Part shown: positions 1 to 8,557 of the stretch, piece after piece
How the letters are laid out: each line of letters opens with the position of its first letter
Position numbering within the stretch: the stretch's first letter is position 1
NCBI GenBank assembly: GCA_903906365.1
Contig: CAIVKC010000038.1
Span: forward strand, 1-64,000
Reading direction: 5' to 3'
Length of the DNA stretch: 64,000 nucleotides
Origin: an uncultured Bacteroidota bacterium
GTDB taxonomy: Bacteria > Bacteroidota > Bacteroidia > Chitinophagales > Chitinophagaceae
The notes under the pieces: generated by a model
Told to the model about the DNA's origin: nothing
Database searches by the model: none
The model's input: only the letters and a program-made list of their open reading frames with translations
Program-made: the position numbers and the translations under genes

Positions 1-10
1 AAATTAAAAT

Positions 11-28
11 TATATTTGTATATACAAT
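11..28 (+). promoter_or_regulatory. Promoter -7 box overlapped by palindromic MarR operator (copy 1)
   Basis: TATATTTG at 11-18 matches the Bacteroidota -7 consensus TAnnTTTG. The perfect 12-bp palindrome TTGTATATACAA lies at 16-27 and covers the end of that box and the expected transcription start. The same 12-mer recurs at 502-513 before the next gene. A dyad of this size on a promoter next to a MarR gene is the usual arrangement for autorepression. The -33 region would lie before the window. The dyad and the box are seen directly; regulator binding is inferred. Confidence 0.6.
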
Positions 29-50
29 TAAAAAGTTGTTGCTTTGTTCT

Positions 51-482
51 GTGAAGAAGATATCTGAAAGCCACTATTGCAAATGCATGTATTTTGTAAC
101 CAATGCACTGGCCCGGAAGATTGAAAAACTGGCTACCCAGAGCTGGAAGAAAGTAAACCTTTCACCCAGTCATGCCTATTTGCTCATGCTGGCCCTGGAG
201 CAACCGGGTATTCAGCCCATGAGTCTCAGCAGCCAATTGCAGTTGCAACCAAGCACCATCACCCGGCTGATTGAAAAACTGGAAGATAAAAAGTTGCTGG
301 TACGCAGCTCGGAAGGAAAGCAGACCAATGTATTCCCTACTTCCAAAGCCCGGGAACTGGAGCCAAAGCTCAAACAGTGCCAGTCAGAGTTTTATGAAAA
401 ATATGCAACCATCCTGGGCAAGGAAGAAAGCGCCAGACTGGTACAGACCATGAACAAAATGGCAGACAAACTCGTGATATAG
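51..482 (+). CDS. MarR-family transcriptional regulator
   Basis: Winged-helix dimeric repressor of about 143 residues, the usual MarR size. The stretch LSPSHAYLLMLALEQPGIQP begins the DNA-binding domain, and the recognition helix region LQPSTITRLIEKLEDKK is followed by the wing. The start is uncertain: ATG at 87 gives 131 residues, but GTG at 51 or TTG at 36 keeps an N-terminal Cys-Lys-Cys just before the first helix. From memory, related Bacteroidota proteins carry a Cys at this place, so I prefer GTG 51. Two copies of one palindrome, before this gene and before the following oxidoreductase gene, suggest that it represses itself and its neighbour. The ligand is unknown; an electrophile or oxidant is plausible. 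Confidence 0.85.
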   Translation: MKKISESHYCKCMYFVTNALARKIEKLATQSWKKVNLSPSHAYLLMLALEQPGIQPMSLSSQLQLQPSTITRLIEKLEDKKLLVRSSEGKQTNVFPTSKARELEPKLKQCQSEFYEKYATILGKEESARLVQTMNKMADKLVI

Positions 483-496
483 TTTTTTTTTACCCG

Positions 497-518
497 AATA
501 TTTGTATATACAAATATT
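497..518 (+). promoter_or_regulatory. Palindromic MarR operator (copy 2) over a -7 box
   Basis: A perfect 22-bp palindrome with central 12 bases TTGTATATACAA, identical to the core at 16-27. Its left arm contains AATATTTG (497-504), a 7/8 match to the TAnnTTTG box, which would start a transcript about 55 bases before the ATG at 566. The site follows the marR stop by only 15 bases, so it must act on the downstream oxidoreductase gene. Repressor binding is inferred from symmetry, recurrence and position. Confidence 0.65.
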
Positions 519-565
519 AAAATATATACCCTTTTCGCTTTTTCAACATTTAAAAAATAATCTTT

Positions 566-1480
566 ATGAACTTTGTCATTACAGGCGGGGCTGGACACAT
601 CTCAAAGCCCCTGGCAGAAACATTACTAAAGGCCGGTCATCAGGTTACCGTTATTGGCCGGAACGCTTCCAATCTGTCCTCCCTGTCGTCGCTTGGAGCA
701 AAGACGGCGATCGGTTCTGTGGAGGATGAAACCTTCCTCACCCGCGCATTTGCAGGGGCTGATGCTGTTTATACCATGGTGCCGCCACCGAGTTTTGGGG
801 TCGCTGACTGGAAATTATTTATTGGTAGCGTAGGATCTAATTATGCCAAAGCGATTGCAGCCAACGGAATCAGGTATGTGGTCAATCTGAGCAGCGTCGG
901 CGCCCATATGGCAGATGGCTGCGGACCGGTAAGCGGTCTGTACCGGGTGGAGCAGACCCTCAATGAGCTCTCCGGCACCCATATACTGCACCTGCGGCCC
1001 GGTTTTTTTTATACCAACTTCCTAAGCAGCCTGGGCATGATTAAGTCCCTGGGATTCATGGGTGGAAATTATGGCGGGACTGCGGTGAAAATGGCCATGG
1101 TGGAGCCTTCCGACATCGCCAGGGTGGCAGCTGAGGAATTATTGTCCCTTTCATTCAGCGGACATTCAGTGAAATATGTTGCCAGTGATGAAAAAACCAT
1201 CCAGGAAACGGTGAAAATACTTGGCAGCGCCATTGGAAAACCGGATCTCCGGTGGGTGGTTTTTTCCGATGAGGAGGCCCTTCAGGGCATGCTGCAGGCG
1301 GGGCTGCCTGCCGAAATCGCCCGGAATTACGCTGAAATGCAGCACAGCATTGCAACCGGTGAAATGTATGCGGATTATTTCCACCACCATCCAGTCCGGC
1401 TCCAACAGACCAAACTCGATGATTTTGGGCGGGTTTTTGCAGCCGCCTATCTGGGAATGGAAACAGCAGCCGCCAATTGA
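566..1480 (+). CDS. NmrA-like NAD(P)-binding oxidoreductase (atypical SDR)
   Basis: 304 residues with an N-terminal Rossmann fold: the nucleotide-binding loop reads TGGAGHISKPLAETLL, the form seen in NmrA/QOR2-like atypical short-chain dehydrogenases. The canonical SDR Tyr-x-x-x-Lys is not evident, as in NmrA sensors and quinone-reductase relatives. The protein is probably cytoplasmic, with no signal peptide or membrane segment. It lies directly behind a MarR regulator and a palindromic operator that overlaps its promoter, and in front of a second NAD(P)-binding gene. This suggests an inducible quinone or electrophile detoxification unit, which is an inference from context. The true substrate cannot be read from the sequence. 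Confidence 0.8.
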   Translation: MNFVITGGAGHISKPLAETLLKAGHQVTVIGRNASNLSSLSSLGAKTAIGSVEDETFLTRAFAGADAVYTMVPPPSFGVADWKLFIGSVGSNYAKAIAANGIRYVVNLSSVGAHMADGCGPVSGLYRVEQTLNELSGTHILHLRPGFFYTNFLSSLGMIKSLGFMGGNYGGTAVKMAMVEPSDIARVAAEELLSLSFSGHSVKYVASDEKTIQETVKILGSAIGKPDLRWVVFSDEEALQGMLQAGLPAEIARNYAEMQHSIATGEMYADYFHHHPVRLQQTKLDDFGRVFAAAYLGMETAAAN

Positions 1481-1520
1481 GGGATGCATTGATCTTTACT
1501 TAACCATAAAACATTTTATA

Positions 1521-2168
1521 ATGAAAATCGGAATCATAGGATCCGGGGTGGTCGGGCAGGTCCTGGCCAGGGCATTCCACGCGGAGGGCCACCAGGTCAG
1601 TCTTGGAACCCGCAATACAGAAAAAGCAGAAGTCCTTACATTCAGCCAGCAGAATCCGGGCATCCGGGTAGGCCAATTTGAAGAGACCGCCATATGGGGC
1701 GAACTGCTCGTGCTGGCCGTAAACGGTACAGCCGCAGAACAGGCCATTGCCCTATGCGGAAAGGATCATTTCAGTCACAAGACCGTTATCGATGCCACCA
1801 ACCCCATTGCGGCAGCCCCGCCGGTAAACGGGGTGCTGAAGTTCTTCACCAGCCTGGATGGCTCCCTGATGGAACGCATTCAGCTCTTATTGCCAGAGGC
1901 AAGACTGGTAAAAGCTTTCAACAGTGTGGGACATATGTTTATGTACAAACCCTCCTTTTCCGGGATCAGGCCAACCATGTTCATTTGCGGGAATTCCGAG
2001 GAGGCCAAAAAAACCGTGGCGGGCTTGCTCTCCGATTTTGGCTGGGATGCAGAAGATATGGGGAAAGCCGAATCTGCCCGTGCCATAGAGCCCTTGTGTA
2101 TGCTCTGGTGCATTCCGGGGCTGCTCCGAAACGAATGGTCCCATGCCTTTAAATTGTTAAAAGCATGA
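1521..2168 (+). CDS. NADPH-dependent F420-reductase-type oxidoreductase
   Basis: 215 residues beginning MKIGIIGSGVVGQVLARAF, a Gly-x-Gly-x-x-Gly dinucleotide loop followed by LGTRNTEKAE at the end of strand 2, where Arg suits the NADP phosphate. The family is named for the F420H2:NADP oxidoreductase domain, but in Bacteroidota, which lack F420 as far as is known, members act on other unknown substrates. An ATG at 1521 is chosen; the longer upstream reading overlaps the previous gene out of frame. It starts 40 bases after the NmrA-like gene and is probably in the same MarR-controlled transcript. Confidence 0.8.
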   Translation: MKIGIIGSGVVGQVLARAFHAEGHQVSLGTRNTEKAEVLTFSQQNPGIRVGQFEETAIWGELLVLAVNGTAAEQAIALCGKDHFSHKTVIDATNPIAAAPPVNGVLKFFTSLDGSLMERIQLLLPEARLVKAFNSVGHMFMYKPSFSGIRPTMFICGNSEEAKKTVAGLLSDFGWDAEDMGKAESARAIEPLCMLWCIPGLLRNEWSHAFKLLKA

Positions 2169-2196
2169 TTTGATTTACTGCCGTAATTTTGCTCCC

Positions 2197-2484
2197 ATGA
2201 CCATGGAAGAGTTCAAAAGAAGCCTGAAAGACATGCATCCGCCTGCAGATACCTCCGTGTATTTGCAGGCATTATGGCTGGAAGCTGCCGGAAAGTGGGC
2301 GCAGGCCCATCATCTGGTGGACCAGTTGGAAACCGAGCAGGCATACTGGGTACACGCCTATCTCCACCGAAGGGAAGGGGACCTGGGAAATGCCCATTAC
2401 TGGTACCGTCGCGCCGGCCGGACAATGCAGGATATTGCCCCGGAAAGGGAATGGGAACAGCTCGTAGGATACCTGCTTGGCTAG
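2197..2484 (+). CDS. Small conserved TPR-like helical protein
   Basis: About 95 residues with no signal peptide. Two helix-turn-helix units can be seen: one with YLQALWLEAAGKWAQAHHLV and one with AYLHRREGDLGNAHYWYRRA, which look like tetratricopeptide-type repeats. I recall the second pattern in small uncharacterised proteins of several phyla. A perfect -7 box TAATTTTG at 2184-2191 lies 5 bases before the ATG at 2197, so the mRNA would be leaderless or start at the in-frame ATG at 2203. That makes it a separate unit from the oxidoreductases, although it follows them by 28 bases. Function unknown. Confidence 0.6.
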   Translation: MTMEEFKRSLKDMHPPADTSVYLQALWLEAAGKWAQAHHLVDQLETEQAYWVHAYLHRREGDLGNAHYWYRRAGRTMQDIAPEREWEQLVGYLLG

Positions 2485-2500
2485 TGGCTCGGGGGGAGCG

Positions 2501-5332
2501 TTAGATGTATTTTCCGGTATAACTTTGCTTTACCTTACGCAGCCCGGCGGGGATGCCCGCATACACCAGATTTCCACCCAGGTCCCCAGCCTCCGGGCCC
2601 AGATCAATGATCCAGTCAGCGGACTTGATCACATCGGTATTGTGCTCAATGACCAATATGGAATGTCCCTGGTCAATGAGGGCGTTGAAAGAATTCAGCA
2701 ATTTTTTGATATCGTGGAAATGAAGCCCGGTGGTGGGCTCATCGAAAATAAACAGGATATGCCCCTGGGATTTACCTTTACCCAGAAAGGAAGCCAGTTT
2801 TACGCGCTGCGCTTCTCCCCCGGAGAGGGTATCGGAGGATTGGCCCAGCTTAACATATCCGAGTCCCACTTCTGAAAGGGGCCTGATTTTTTGGATGATC
2901 TCCTTTTCATCCCTGAAAAATTCCAGGGATTCGTCCACACTCATGTCCAGGACCTGCCAGATGCTCTTGTTCTTGTAAGTGACTTCCAGCACCTCCTCCT
3001 TGAATCTTTTGCCACCGCAAACTTCGCAGGTCAGGTGAACATCGGCCAGGAACTGCATTTCCACTATTTGTTCCCCTTCCCCTTTACAGGCGTCACACCG
3101 TCCTCCATCCACGTTGAAGGAAAAATGCTTTGGCTGGAATCCACGCGTTTTGGAAAGGGGCTGCCTGGAATACAGATCCCTTATTTCGTCGTAGGCTTTT
3201 ATATAGGTGACCGGATTGCTCCTGGATGATTTTCCGATGGGATTCTGATCCACCATTTCTACCTGGGAAAGCTGGTCTATGTCTCCGCTGATGGTTTTAT
3301 GGAGCCCCACTTTATCGCCAAATTCGCCTTTGAGCTTATTGAGCGCCGGATACAGAATTTGTTTGACCAGGGTGGTTTTTCCGCTTCCGGAGACCCCGCT
3401 GACCACACATAGTACGCCCAGGGGAAACTCCACGGTGATATTTTTCAGGTTATTCTGCCTGGCTCCTTCTACTGTGACGGACCGCTTCCATTTCCGGATG
3501 GTGGGAGGCGGTTCAATCTTCAATACCCCTTTGAGGTATTTGCCCGTCAGGCTCTCCGGATGCCTGGTGAGCTCCTCATAATTTCCGGCTGCCACGACCT
3601 CACCCCCCAGGTGACTGGCCAGGGGACCCATATCAATTATATAATCGGCCTCCCGCATCATCATTTCATCATGTTCCACCACGACCACGGTATTTCCCAG
3701 GTCCCGGAGTTCCTTGAGTACCCGGATCAGCCGCTGGGTATCCCTGGAATGCAAACCAATGGAGGGTTCATCCAGAATATACAGGGAATTGGTGAGGTTA
3801 CTGCCCAGGGAACGGGTCAGCTGAATGCGCTGGCTTTCTCCCCCGCTTAAGGAATTGGCCAGCCGGTTTAAGGTCAGGTATCCAAGTCCGACATCCAGCA
3901 GGGTCTGCAGCCGGTGATTGATTTCTATCAAAATCCGTTTGGCCACCGTACGGTCATATTCTCCCAGGGAAAGCCGTCCGAACCATTGCTGCAGCGTATC
4001 GACCGGCATTTCACACAATTGGCCGATGTGAAGCCCGTCGACTTTTACATAGAGGGCTTCTTTGCGCAGCCGGTAGCCCTTGCAGTCCGGACAGTCGGTT
4101 CGGCCCCTGTACCTTGATAACAATACGCGGTATTGCACTTTGTAGAGATTCCTCTCCACTTCTTCAAAAAACCCGTCAATGCCATACACATCCCCTTTCC
4201 CTTTCCAGAGCAGGTCATATTGCTCCCGGGTCAGGTCAATGATGGGTTTGTGGATGGGAAAATCGAGCTTTTTGGCCCCTTTTATGAACTGATCCTTCCA
4301 CCAGATGAGCTTTTCCCCCTTCCAGGGAGCAACAGCGCCTTCATAGACACTGAGTTGTTTATCGGGAATGACCAGGTCTGCATCTATTCCGAGTACCTGG
4401 CTGAATCCTTCACAAGTCGGGCAGGCACCGTAGGGGTTGTTGAAGGAAAAAAGGTTGGGTACAGGTTCTTCAAACTGGATGCCGTCCAATTCAAATTTAT
4501 TGGAAAAGCCCAGCTTTTTTTTCCCGTTAATTTCCAGGGTCATTTCTCCTTCTCCTTCATAAAACGCTGTACCAATGGAATCCGCCAGCCGGTGCAGGTC
4601 ATCCTCATCAAAATCCTTTACCACCAGCCTGTCAATGAGTACGTAACTGCCGGATTTGGATTTGCCCGGGGCAAGCTTTTGCTCCAGTTCCGACTCTTCG
4701 GAGCTGAGCAGTTCTTCAATGCGAAGGGTATCCGGATTGACATAGATCCTGGAAAAACCTTTCTGCATTAATATATTCAGTTCCTCCTGCGGGCGACGGT
4801 TGCGGTGTTGCCTGAATGGAACCAGGATCATGATCTTATCTCCTGCGGAGAGCCCGGAAATGACATCAATCACATCCTGGACGTCGTCCTTTTTAACCTT
4901 TCGTCCCGAAACCGGTGAAATGGTTTGCCCAACCCGGGCAAACAGGAGACGCAGGTAATCATAAATCTCTGTCATGCTGCCTACCGTCGAGCGCGGGGTC
5001 CGGGTAATGACCTTCTGTTCGATGGCAATGGCCGGACACAACCCCTTAATAAAGTCGACATCGGGCTTGTTCATCCTGGCCATGAATTGGCGGGCATAGG
5101 CGCTCAGGCTTTCCGCATAGCGGCGCTGGCCTTCAGCAAACAGGGTGTCGATGGTCAGGGAAGATTTACCCGAGCCGGAAACCCCTGTTACCACCACCAA
5201 TTGGTTGCGCGGTATGCTTACCGTAATGTTTTTTAGATTGTGGACCCTTGCCCCCTGTATGAAAATGACATCAGACCCTTGCGGGCTGGCCTTGGGGCCG
5301 GATTTTCTTTTTGCTTTGCTTGTTACACCCAT
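2501..5332 (-). CDS. uvrA: Excinuclease ABC subunit A
   Basis: DNA damage-recognition ATPase of nucleotide excision repair; as a dimer it loads UvrB at lesions. The 943-residue length is normal. Two ABC modules are visible: Walker [16 protein letters not shown] near residue 52 and [15 protein letters not shown] near 640, with signature motifs [10 protein letters not shown] and [10 protein letters not shown]. Cys pairs CPTC (about 301), CPDC (about 417), and CDAC with CEVC (about 743-770) form zinc modules. The first module lacks the usual leading Cys pair: the segment before [14 protein letters not shown] reads [10 protein letters not shown]. Bacteroidota often carry more than one uvrA, so this may be the divergent copy. 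Monocistronic and convergent with the small TPR-like gene. Confidence 0.95.
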   Translation of the reverse strand: MGVTSKAKRKSGPKASPQGSDVIFIQGARVHNLKNITVSIPRNQLVVVTGVSGSGKSSLTIDTLFAEGQRRYAESLSAYARQFMARMNKPDVDFIKGLCPAIAIEQKVITRTPRSTVGSMTEIYDYLRLLFARVGQTISPVSGRKVKKDDVQDVIDVISGLSAGDKIMILVPFRQHRNRRPQEELNILMQKGFSRIYVNPDTLRIEELLSSEESELEQKLAPGKSKSGSYVLIDRLVVKDFDEDDLHRLADSIGTAFYEGEGEMTLEINGKKKLGFSNKFELDGIQFEEPVPNLFSFNNPYGACPTCEGFSQVLGIDADLVIPDKQLSVYEGAVAPWKGEKLIWWKDQFIKGAKKLDFPIHKPIIDLTREQYDLLWKGKGDVYGIDGFFEEVERNLYKVQYRVLLSRYRGRTDCPDCKGYRLRKEALYVKVDGLHIGQLCEMPVDTLQQWFGRLSLGEYDRTVAKRILIEINHRLQTLLDVGLGYLTLNRLANSLSGGESQRIQLTRSLGSNLTNSLYILDEPSIGLHSRDTQRLIRVLKELRDLGNTVVVVEHDEMMMREADYIIDMGPLASHLGGEVVAAGNYEELTRHPESLTGKYLKGVLKIEPPPTIRKWKRSVTVEGARQNNLKNITVEFPLGVLCVVSGVSGSGKTTLVKQILYPALNKLKGEFGDKVGLHKTISGDIDQLSQVEMVDQNPIGKSSRSNPVTYIKAYDEIRDLYSRQPLSKTRGFQPKHFSFNVDGGRCDACKGEGEQIVEMQFLADVHLTCEVCGGKRFKEEVLEVTYKNKSIWQVLDMSVDESLEFFRDEKEIIQKIRPLSEVGLGYVKLGQSSDTLSGGEAQRVKLASFLGKGKSQGHILFIFDEPTTGLHFHDIKKLLNSFNALIDQGHSILVIEHNTDVIKSADWIIDLGPEAGDLGGNLVYAGIPAGLRKVKQSYTGKYI

Positions 5333-5344
5333 ATATTTGCAAAG

Positions 5345-5352
5345 GCAAAAGT
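5345..5352 (-). promoter_or_regulatory. Predicted uvrA promoter -7 box
   Basis: On the minus strand TACTTTTG matches TAnnTTTG exactly and ends 12 bases before the uvrA ATG, giving a very short leader. No convincing -33 TTG is seen at the normal spacing. Confidence 0.4.
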
Positions 5353-5453
5353 ATTGATAATAGCCTGGAATTTATCCTTTCCGCGGAACGCTTACTCTGT
5401 AATTTTTGCCTAAACCGGAAATTTTAAACAAATATTTTTACAAAATGTTTTTT

Positions 5454-5488
5454 TTTGTGAAAATTGTATATCTTTAACTTCATATTTG
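5454..5488 (+). promoter_or_regulatory. Possible promoter of the ECF sigma gene
   Basis: TTTG at 5454-5457 and CATATTTG at 5481-5488 (7/8 match to TAnnTTTG) are separated by 23 bases, a little longer than the usual 19-21. They lie in an A+T-rich 283-base gap between uvrA and the sigma gene, leaving a leader of about 120 bases. I see no other gene in this gap. Confidence 0.35.
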
Positions 5489-5615
5489 TACACTATTAAC
5501 TAACTAAACCCTTTTTCGCCTATCGACCTACTACTTCTACTTTAGAAAAACCAAACCATCTTTTTTTTAGAAATCCAAACATATATCCTATCACCTTCAA
5601 AAACCGTAGAAGTTT

Positions 5616-6197
5616 ATGAAATCACTACGCCTAAAAACGGACCACGAACTCATCCACCAATTTCGCGACGGCGATCTGCATGCCCTGGAAGCTCTCATTC
5701 TTCGCCACAAGGACAAGCTGTACACATCCATCCTGTTTCTCGTAAAGGACAAATACCTTGCCGAGGACATTTTCCAGGACGTTCTCATCAAAGTAATTGA
5801 CACGATTCGCGGTGGACGCTACACCGAAGAAGGCAAATTTCTTCCCTGGGCCATGCGCATTGCCCATAACCTTTGTGTAGATCATTTCAGGAAAGTGAAA
5901 CGTACACCAGCCATCAAGACCAGCGATGACAGGGACATTTTCGAAGTGATCAATTTTACCGAAGAAGGCGCAGACACCAAAATGATGAAACGCCAGAGCC
6001 ATGACCGTGTCAGGCAGATGCTTGACCTGCTCCCCGAAGACCAGCGTGAAGTTATTATCCTGCGCCATTATGCAGACCTGAGTTTCAAGGAAATCGCCTC
6101 ACTGACCAACTGCAGCATCAACACTGCTTTGGGTCGTATGCGCTATGGCCTGATCAACCTGCGTAAGATGATGACCGAAAAAAAGATAGCGTTGTAG
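5616..6197 (+). CDS. ECF-type RNA polymerase sigma factor
   Basis: 193 residues. Region 2 covers about residues 12-85, with the conserved KYLAEDIFQDVLIKVIDTI core-binding and -10 recognition helices. Region 4 covers about 130-185 with LPEDQREVIILRHYADLSFKEIA and the helix-turn-helix NCSINTALGRMRYGLINLRKM. There is no region 3 or 1.1, as expected for group 4 sigma factors. No anti-sigma, FecR-like or TonB-receptor gene is adjacent, so it is not a typical nutrient-uptake sigma unit. A strong terminator follows at 6295. The neighbours do not tell which promoters it serves. Confidence 0.92.
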   Translation: MKSLRLKTDHELIHQFRDGDLHALEALILRHKDKLYTSILFLVKDKYLAEDIFQDVLIKVIDTIRGGRYTEEGKFLPWAMRIAHNLCVDHFRKVKRTPAIKTSDDRDIFEVINFTEEGADTKMMKRQSHDRVRQMLDLLPEDQREVIILRHYADLSFKEIASLTNCSINTALGRMRYGLINLRKMMTEKKIAL

Positions 6198-6294
6198 GGA
6201 CAGCTGCTTTTTAAAGGAATCTTAACTTAACAAAAAACAGGGGAACGGAAACAACTGCTAATTTTATTGAGCTAAAGACTGGAAAAAGACATTG

Positions 6295-6327
6295 AAAGTT
6301 CCTGCGCCGCTAGCAGGAACTTTTTTT
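6295..6327 (+). terminator. Rho-independent terminator after the ECF sigma gene
   Basis: AAAGTTCCTGC (6295-6305) pairs perfectly with GCAGGAACTTT (6313-6323) around a 7-base loop and is followed by a run of T to 6327. Confidence 0.85.
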
Positions 6328-6334
6328 AAAACCT

Positions 6335-6405
6335 TGTCATTCTGGTCCTCCATCCGGACCTTATAATCGATTTGCTTGCTGCCGGAAGGCTGGAACAGAA
6401 TGACA
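6335..6405. repeat. REP/MITE-like inverted-repeat element with inner hairpins
   Basis: TGTCATTCTG (6335-6344) is the exact reverse complement of CAGAATGACA (6396-6405). Between them, GTCC (6345-6348) can pair with GGAC (6356-6359), and GCC-GGAA-GGC (6381-6390) forms a GNRA-capped hairpin, so the transcript could fold as a three-way junction. It is boxed between two terminator hairpins in a 329-base gene-free gap. Ends beginning GTCATTC resemble, from memory, dispersed intergenic repeats of Bacteroidota; only one copy is seen in this window. Confidence 0.45.
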
Positions 6406-6421
6406 CCTAATTCAATCAAAT

Positions 6422-6450
6422 AAAAGACCCCGGATATCCGGGGTCTTTTT
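6422..6450. terminator. Bidirectional terminator
   Basis: GACCCCGG (6426-6433), loop ATAT, CCGGGGTC (6438-6445), flanked by AAAA on the left and TTTTT on the right. It can end transcripts on both strands, including that of the DsbD gene at 6527-8479. Confidence 0.85.
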
Positions 6451-6460
6451 CATTTGTACA

Positions 6461-6490
6461 GGCCCTGAAGCAGGACTCCTGTTCAGGGCC
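6461..6490. other. Strong hairpin without a T tract
   Basis: GGCCCTGAA (6461-6469) pairs with TTCAGGGCC (6482-6490), and CAGG (6471-6474) with CCTG (6478-6481), so the arm has 13 pairs with one bulged G. It sits 36 bases beyond the stop of the DsbD gene and may protect its 3' end or act with the next hairpin in termination. Confidence 0.5.
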
Positions 6491-6526
6491 GCCCCTTACC
6501 CTGCGCTGCGGGGTTTAGGGGTCTGT

Positions 6527-8479
6527 TTATTTTTGGGATGTCCCTGCCGCCTGCAGTCCGCAATCCAGCCATTCTGCAAACTCCTTTGGCTCCCTGGTAT
6601 AATATTTTGTTCTGGTCAGCACTTTTTCATCGGGACTGATGATGGCATACTGCGGCTGGGATACCGCATTGAAATTTTCTGACTGAAACGTGGCCCACTT
6701 GTCTCCTACGGTTACCAGCTGTTTGAGTGCCCCGCTTTTGGTGGTATAGCTCATTTGCTGTGCAACGGGTAACACCCTTCGGTCATCCACGTAGAGGGAA
6801 ACCACGATGAAATCCTGCAGCATTTTTTTTCTCACATCCGGATCGGTCCATACATTTTCTTCCATCCGCCGGCAGTTGACACAGGCCCATCCGGTAAAAT
6901 CAATGAGGACGGGTTTATGCTCCTTCCTGGCCTGGGCAATGGCCTGTTCATAGTCTCTGAGCGGCTCCACACCACGGGCGCAGTTGACAGGCTCCTTATA
7001 AAGGGTATAACAAAGCGGGGGCGGAAAACCGCTGATCATGCGGAGATTGGCCCAGGTCGTATTGGTCAGGCCCGGGATGAGATAGAGGGTAAAGGAAGCG
7101 AATACCACAATAAAAGCGATCCGGGTCCTGCTGAATTTTTTGACGGGACTGTCGTGGGGAAACCGGATTTTACCCATCAGGTACAGGACTATCAGCAGGC
7201 CGGTCAGTACCCATACCCCGATAAAGACCTCTCTTTTTACCAGTCCCCATTGTTCCACCAGGTCGGCATTGCTCAGGAATTTGACAGCCATGGCCAGTTC
7301 CAAAAAGCCCAGGACCACTTTGACTGAGGTCAGCCAGCCCCCGGATTTGGGAATGGCTTTCATCCATCCCGGAAAGGTGGCAAACAGCGCAAATGGCAGG
7401 GCCAGCCCCATTCCAAAGCCGCCCATTCCCGCACTCAACTGGATGGCGCCTCCATTATTGGTTAAAGCTCCTGCCAGCAGGGAGCCCAGGATCGGGCCCG
7501 TGCAGGAAAAAGAGACGATGGCCAGCGTCAGCGCCATAAAAAATATGCCGGCCAGATTCCCGGCGCCGGACCTTGAATCCACCCTGTTGGCCACACTGCC
7601 GGGAAGGCTAATCTCGAAATAACCGAAAAACGAAATGGCGAAAACAACGAAAACTATGAAAAACAAGAGGTTAAGCCATACATTGGTGGATATATTATTG
7701 AGGATTTCCGGGTCTGTATGGTCCAACAGGTGAAAGGGCAGGCTCAGCAATATATAGATGAGGAAAATAAAAAATCCATAAAACATGGCTTGGGCAATCC
7801 CTTTTTTACGATTGGCTGTTCGTTTGGTAAAGAAAGAAACCGTCAGTGGAATCAGGGGGAAAACGCAGGGTGTGAAAAGGGCGATAAAACCTCCGGCCAG
7901 CCCCAGTAAGAATATTCTTAACAATCCCTTGCCTTCGGTGGTATCATCCCCGCATGGGCTGACGGGGTTTTTCAGGTCCAAACCGGGTATTTTGATCCTG
8001 GCCGCCGCCGATAGGCCGCCCTCCAGGGGAACATTGAAGGCAAAGGGGCTTAAAGGATAGAAAGCATCCCCTTTCCCATAGGTATATTTGAAAACCCCGG
8101 GCAGGCTGGCAGGAACAGCTCCCCGGAATGTTACGGTCACGCTGAATTCAGCCTCTCCTTCATAAACCACAAAAGAGGCATTATCGAAAATCTTACTGCG
8201 TATGGTCCGCTTTGCGCCGGTCTCCAGGTATGTGGCGCCCACAGCGATGGTCGAATCGGAAAATTCCAGCTGGGCTGCAGGTATGTCGCTGATCTTTTGG
8301 TTGGGGCCATACAATTGCCAGCCTTGGTTGGCCCTGGTTTTGAAAGTCAGTTGATATACGAGGGCAGAAATCCTGGTTGAGGCAGCCTTCCACTGAAATA
8401 CAGCAGAGTCCTGGGCCTCTGAGGTACCCTGGTGGAGGACCAGGGGCAGCATAAACAACAAGAGTCGAATCAGTTTCAT
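6527..8479 (-). CDS. DsbD-type protein-disulfide reductase
   Basis: Carries electrons across the inner membrane from thioredoxin to periplasmic thiol proteins. About 650 residues: signal peptide (1-23), DsbD-alpha-like domain (about 25-180), eight or so membrane segments (about 190-480) and a C-terminal thioredoxin domain with WACVNCRR. The membrane domain keeps both redox cysteines, in FTPCVFPLIPL and FSCTGPILGS. The alpha domain, however, has lost its Cys pair: the place corresponding to Cys-x4-Cys-Leu-Pro-Pro in the next gene reads YGKGDAFYPLSP. The ATG at 8479 is chosen because it begins the signal peptide. The free alpha-like gene lies 78 bases upstream on the same strand. Confidence 0.9.
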   Translation of the reverse strand: MKLIRLLLFMLPLVLHQGTSEAQDSAVFQWKAASTRISALVYQLTFKTRANQGWQLYGPNQKISDIPAAQLEFSDSTIAVGATYLETGAKRTIRSKIFDNASFVVYEGEAEFSVTVTFRGAVPASLPGVFKYTYGKGDAFYPLSPFAFNVPLEGGLSAAARIKIPGLDLKNPVSPCGDDTTEGKGLLRIFLLGLAGGFIALFTPCVFPLIPLTVSFFTKRTANRKKGIAQAMFYGFFIFLIYILLSLPFHLLDHTDPEILNNISTNVWLNLLFFIVFVVFAISFFGYFEISLPGSVANRVDSRSGAGNLAGIFFMALTLAIVSFSCTGPILGSLLAGALTNNGGAIQLSAGMGGFGMGLALPFALFATFPGWMKAIPKSGGWLTSVKVVLGFLELAMAVKFLSNADLVEQWGLVKREVFIGVWVLTGLLIVLYLMGKIRFPHDSPVKKFSRTRIAFIVVFASFTLYLIPGLTNTTWANLRMISGFPPPLCYTLYKEPVNCARGVEPLRDYEQAIAQARKEHKPVLIDFTGWACVNCRRMEENVWTDPDVRKKMLQDFIVVSLYVDDRRVLPVAQQMSYTTKSGALKQLVTVGDKWATFQSENFNAVSQPQYAIISPDEKVLTRTKYYTREPKEFAEWLDCGLQAAGTSQK

Positions 8480-8557
8480 GACAGGGGTTTTAAAAAACAA
8501 ACGGGATCTTGCAGCAAAGAACCCGTTTATATACGTGCGTGTTTGTCTCCCGGGCGA

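Noticed and set aside
4133-4771. 212-codon plus-strand open frame opposite uvrA
   Set aside because: It is a shadow of the uvrA reading frame: no family motifs, composition typical of antisense translation, no promoter or terminator.
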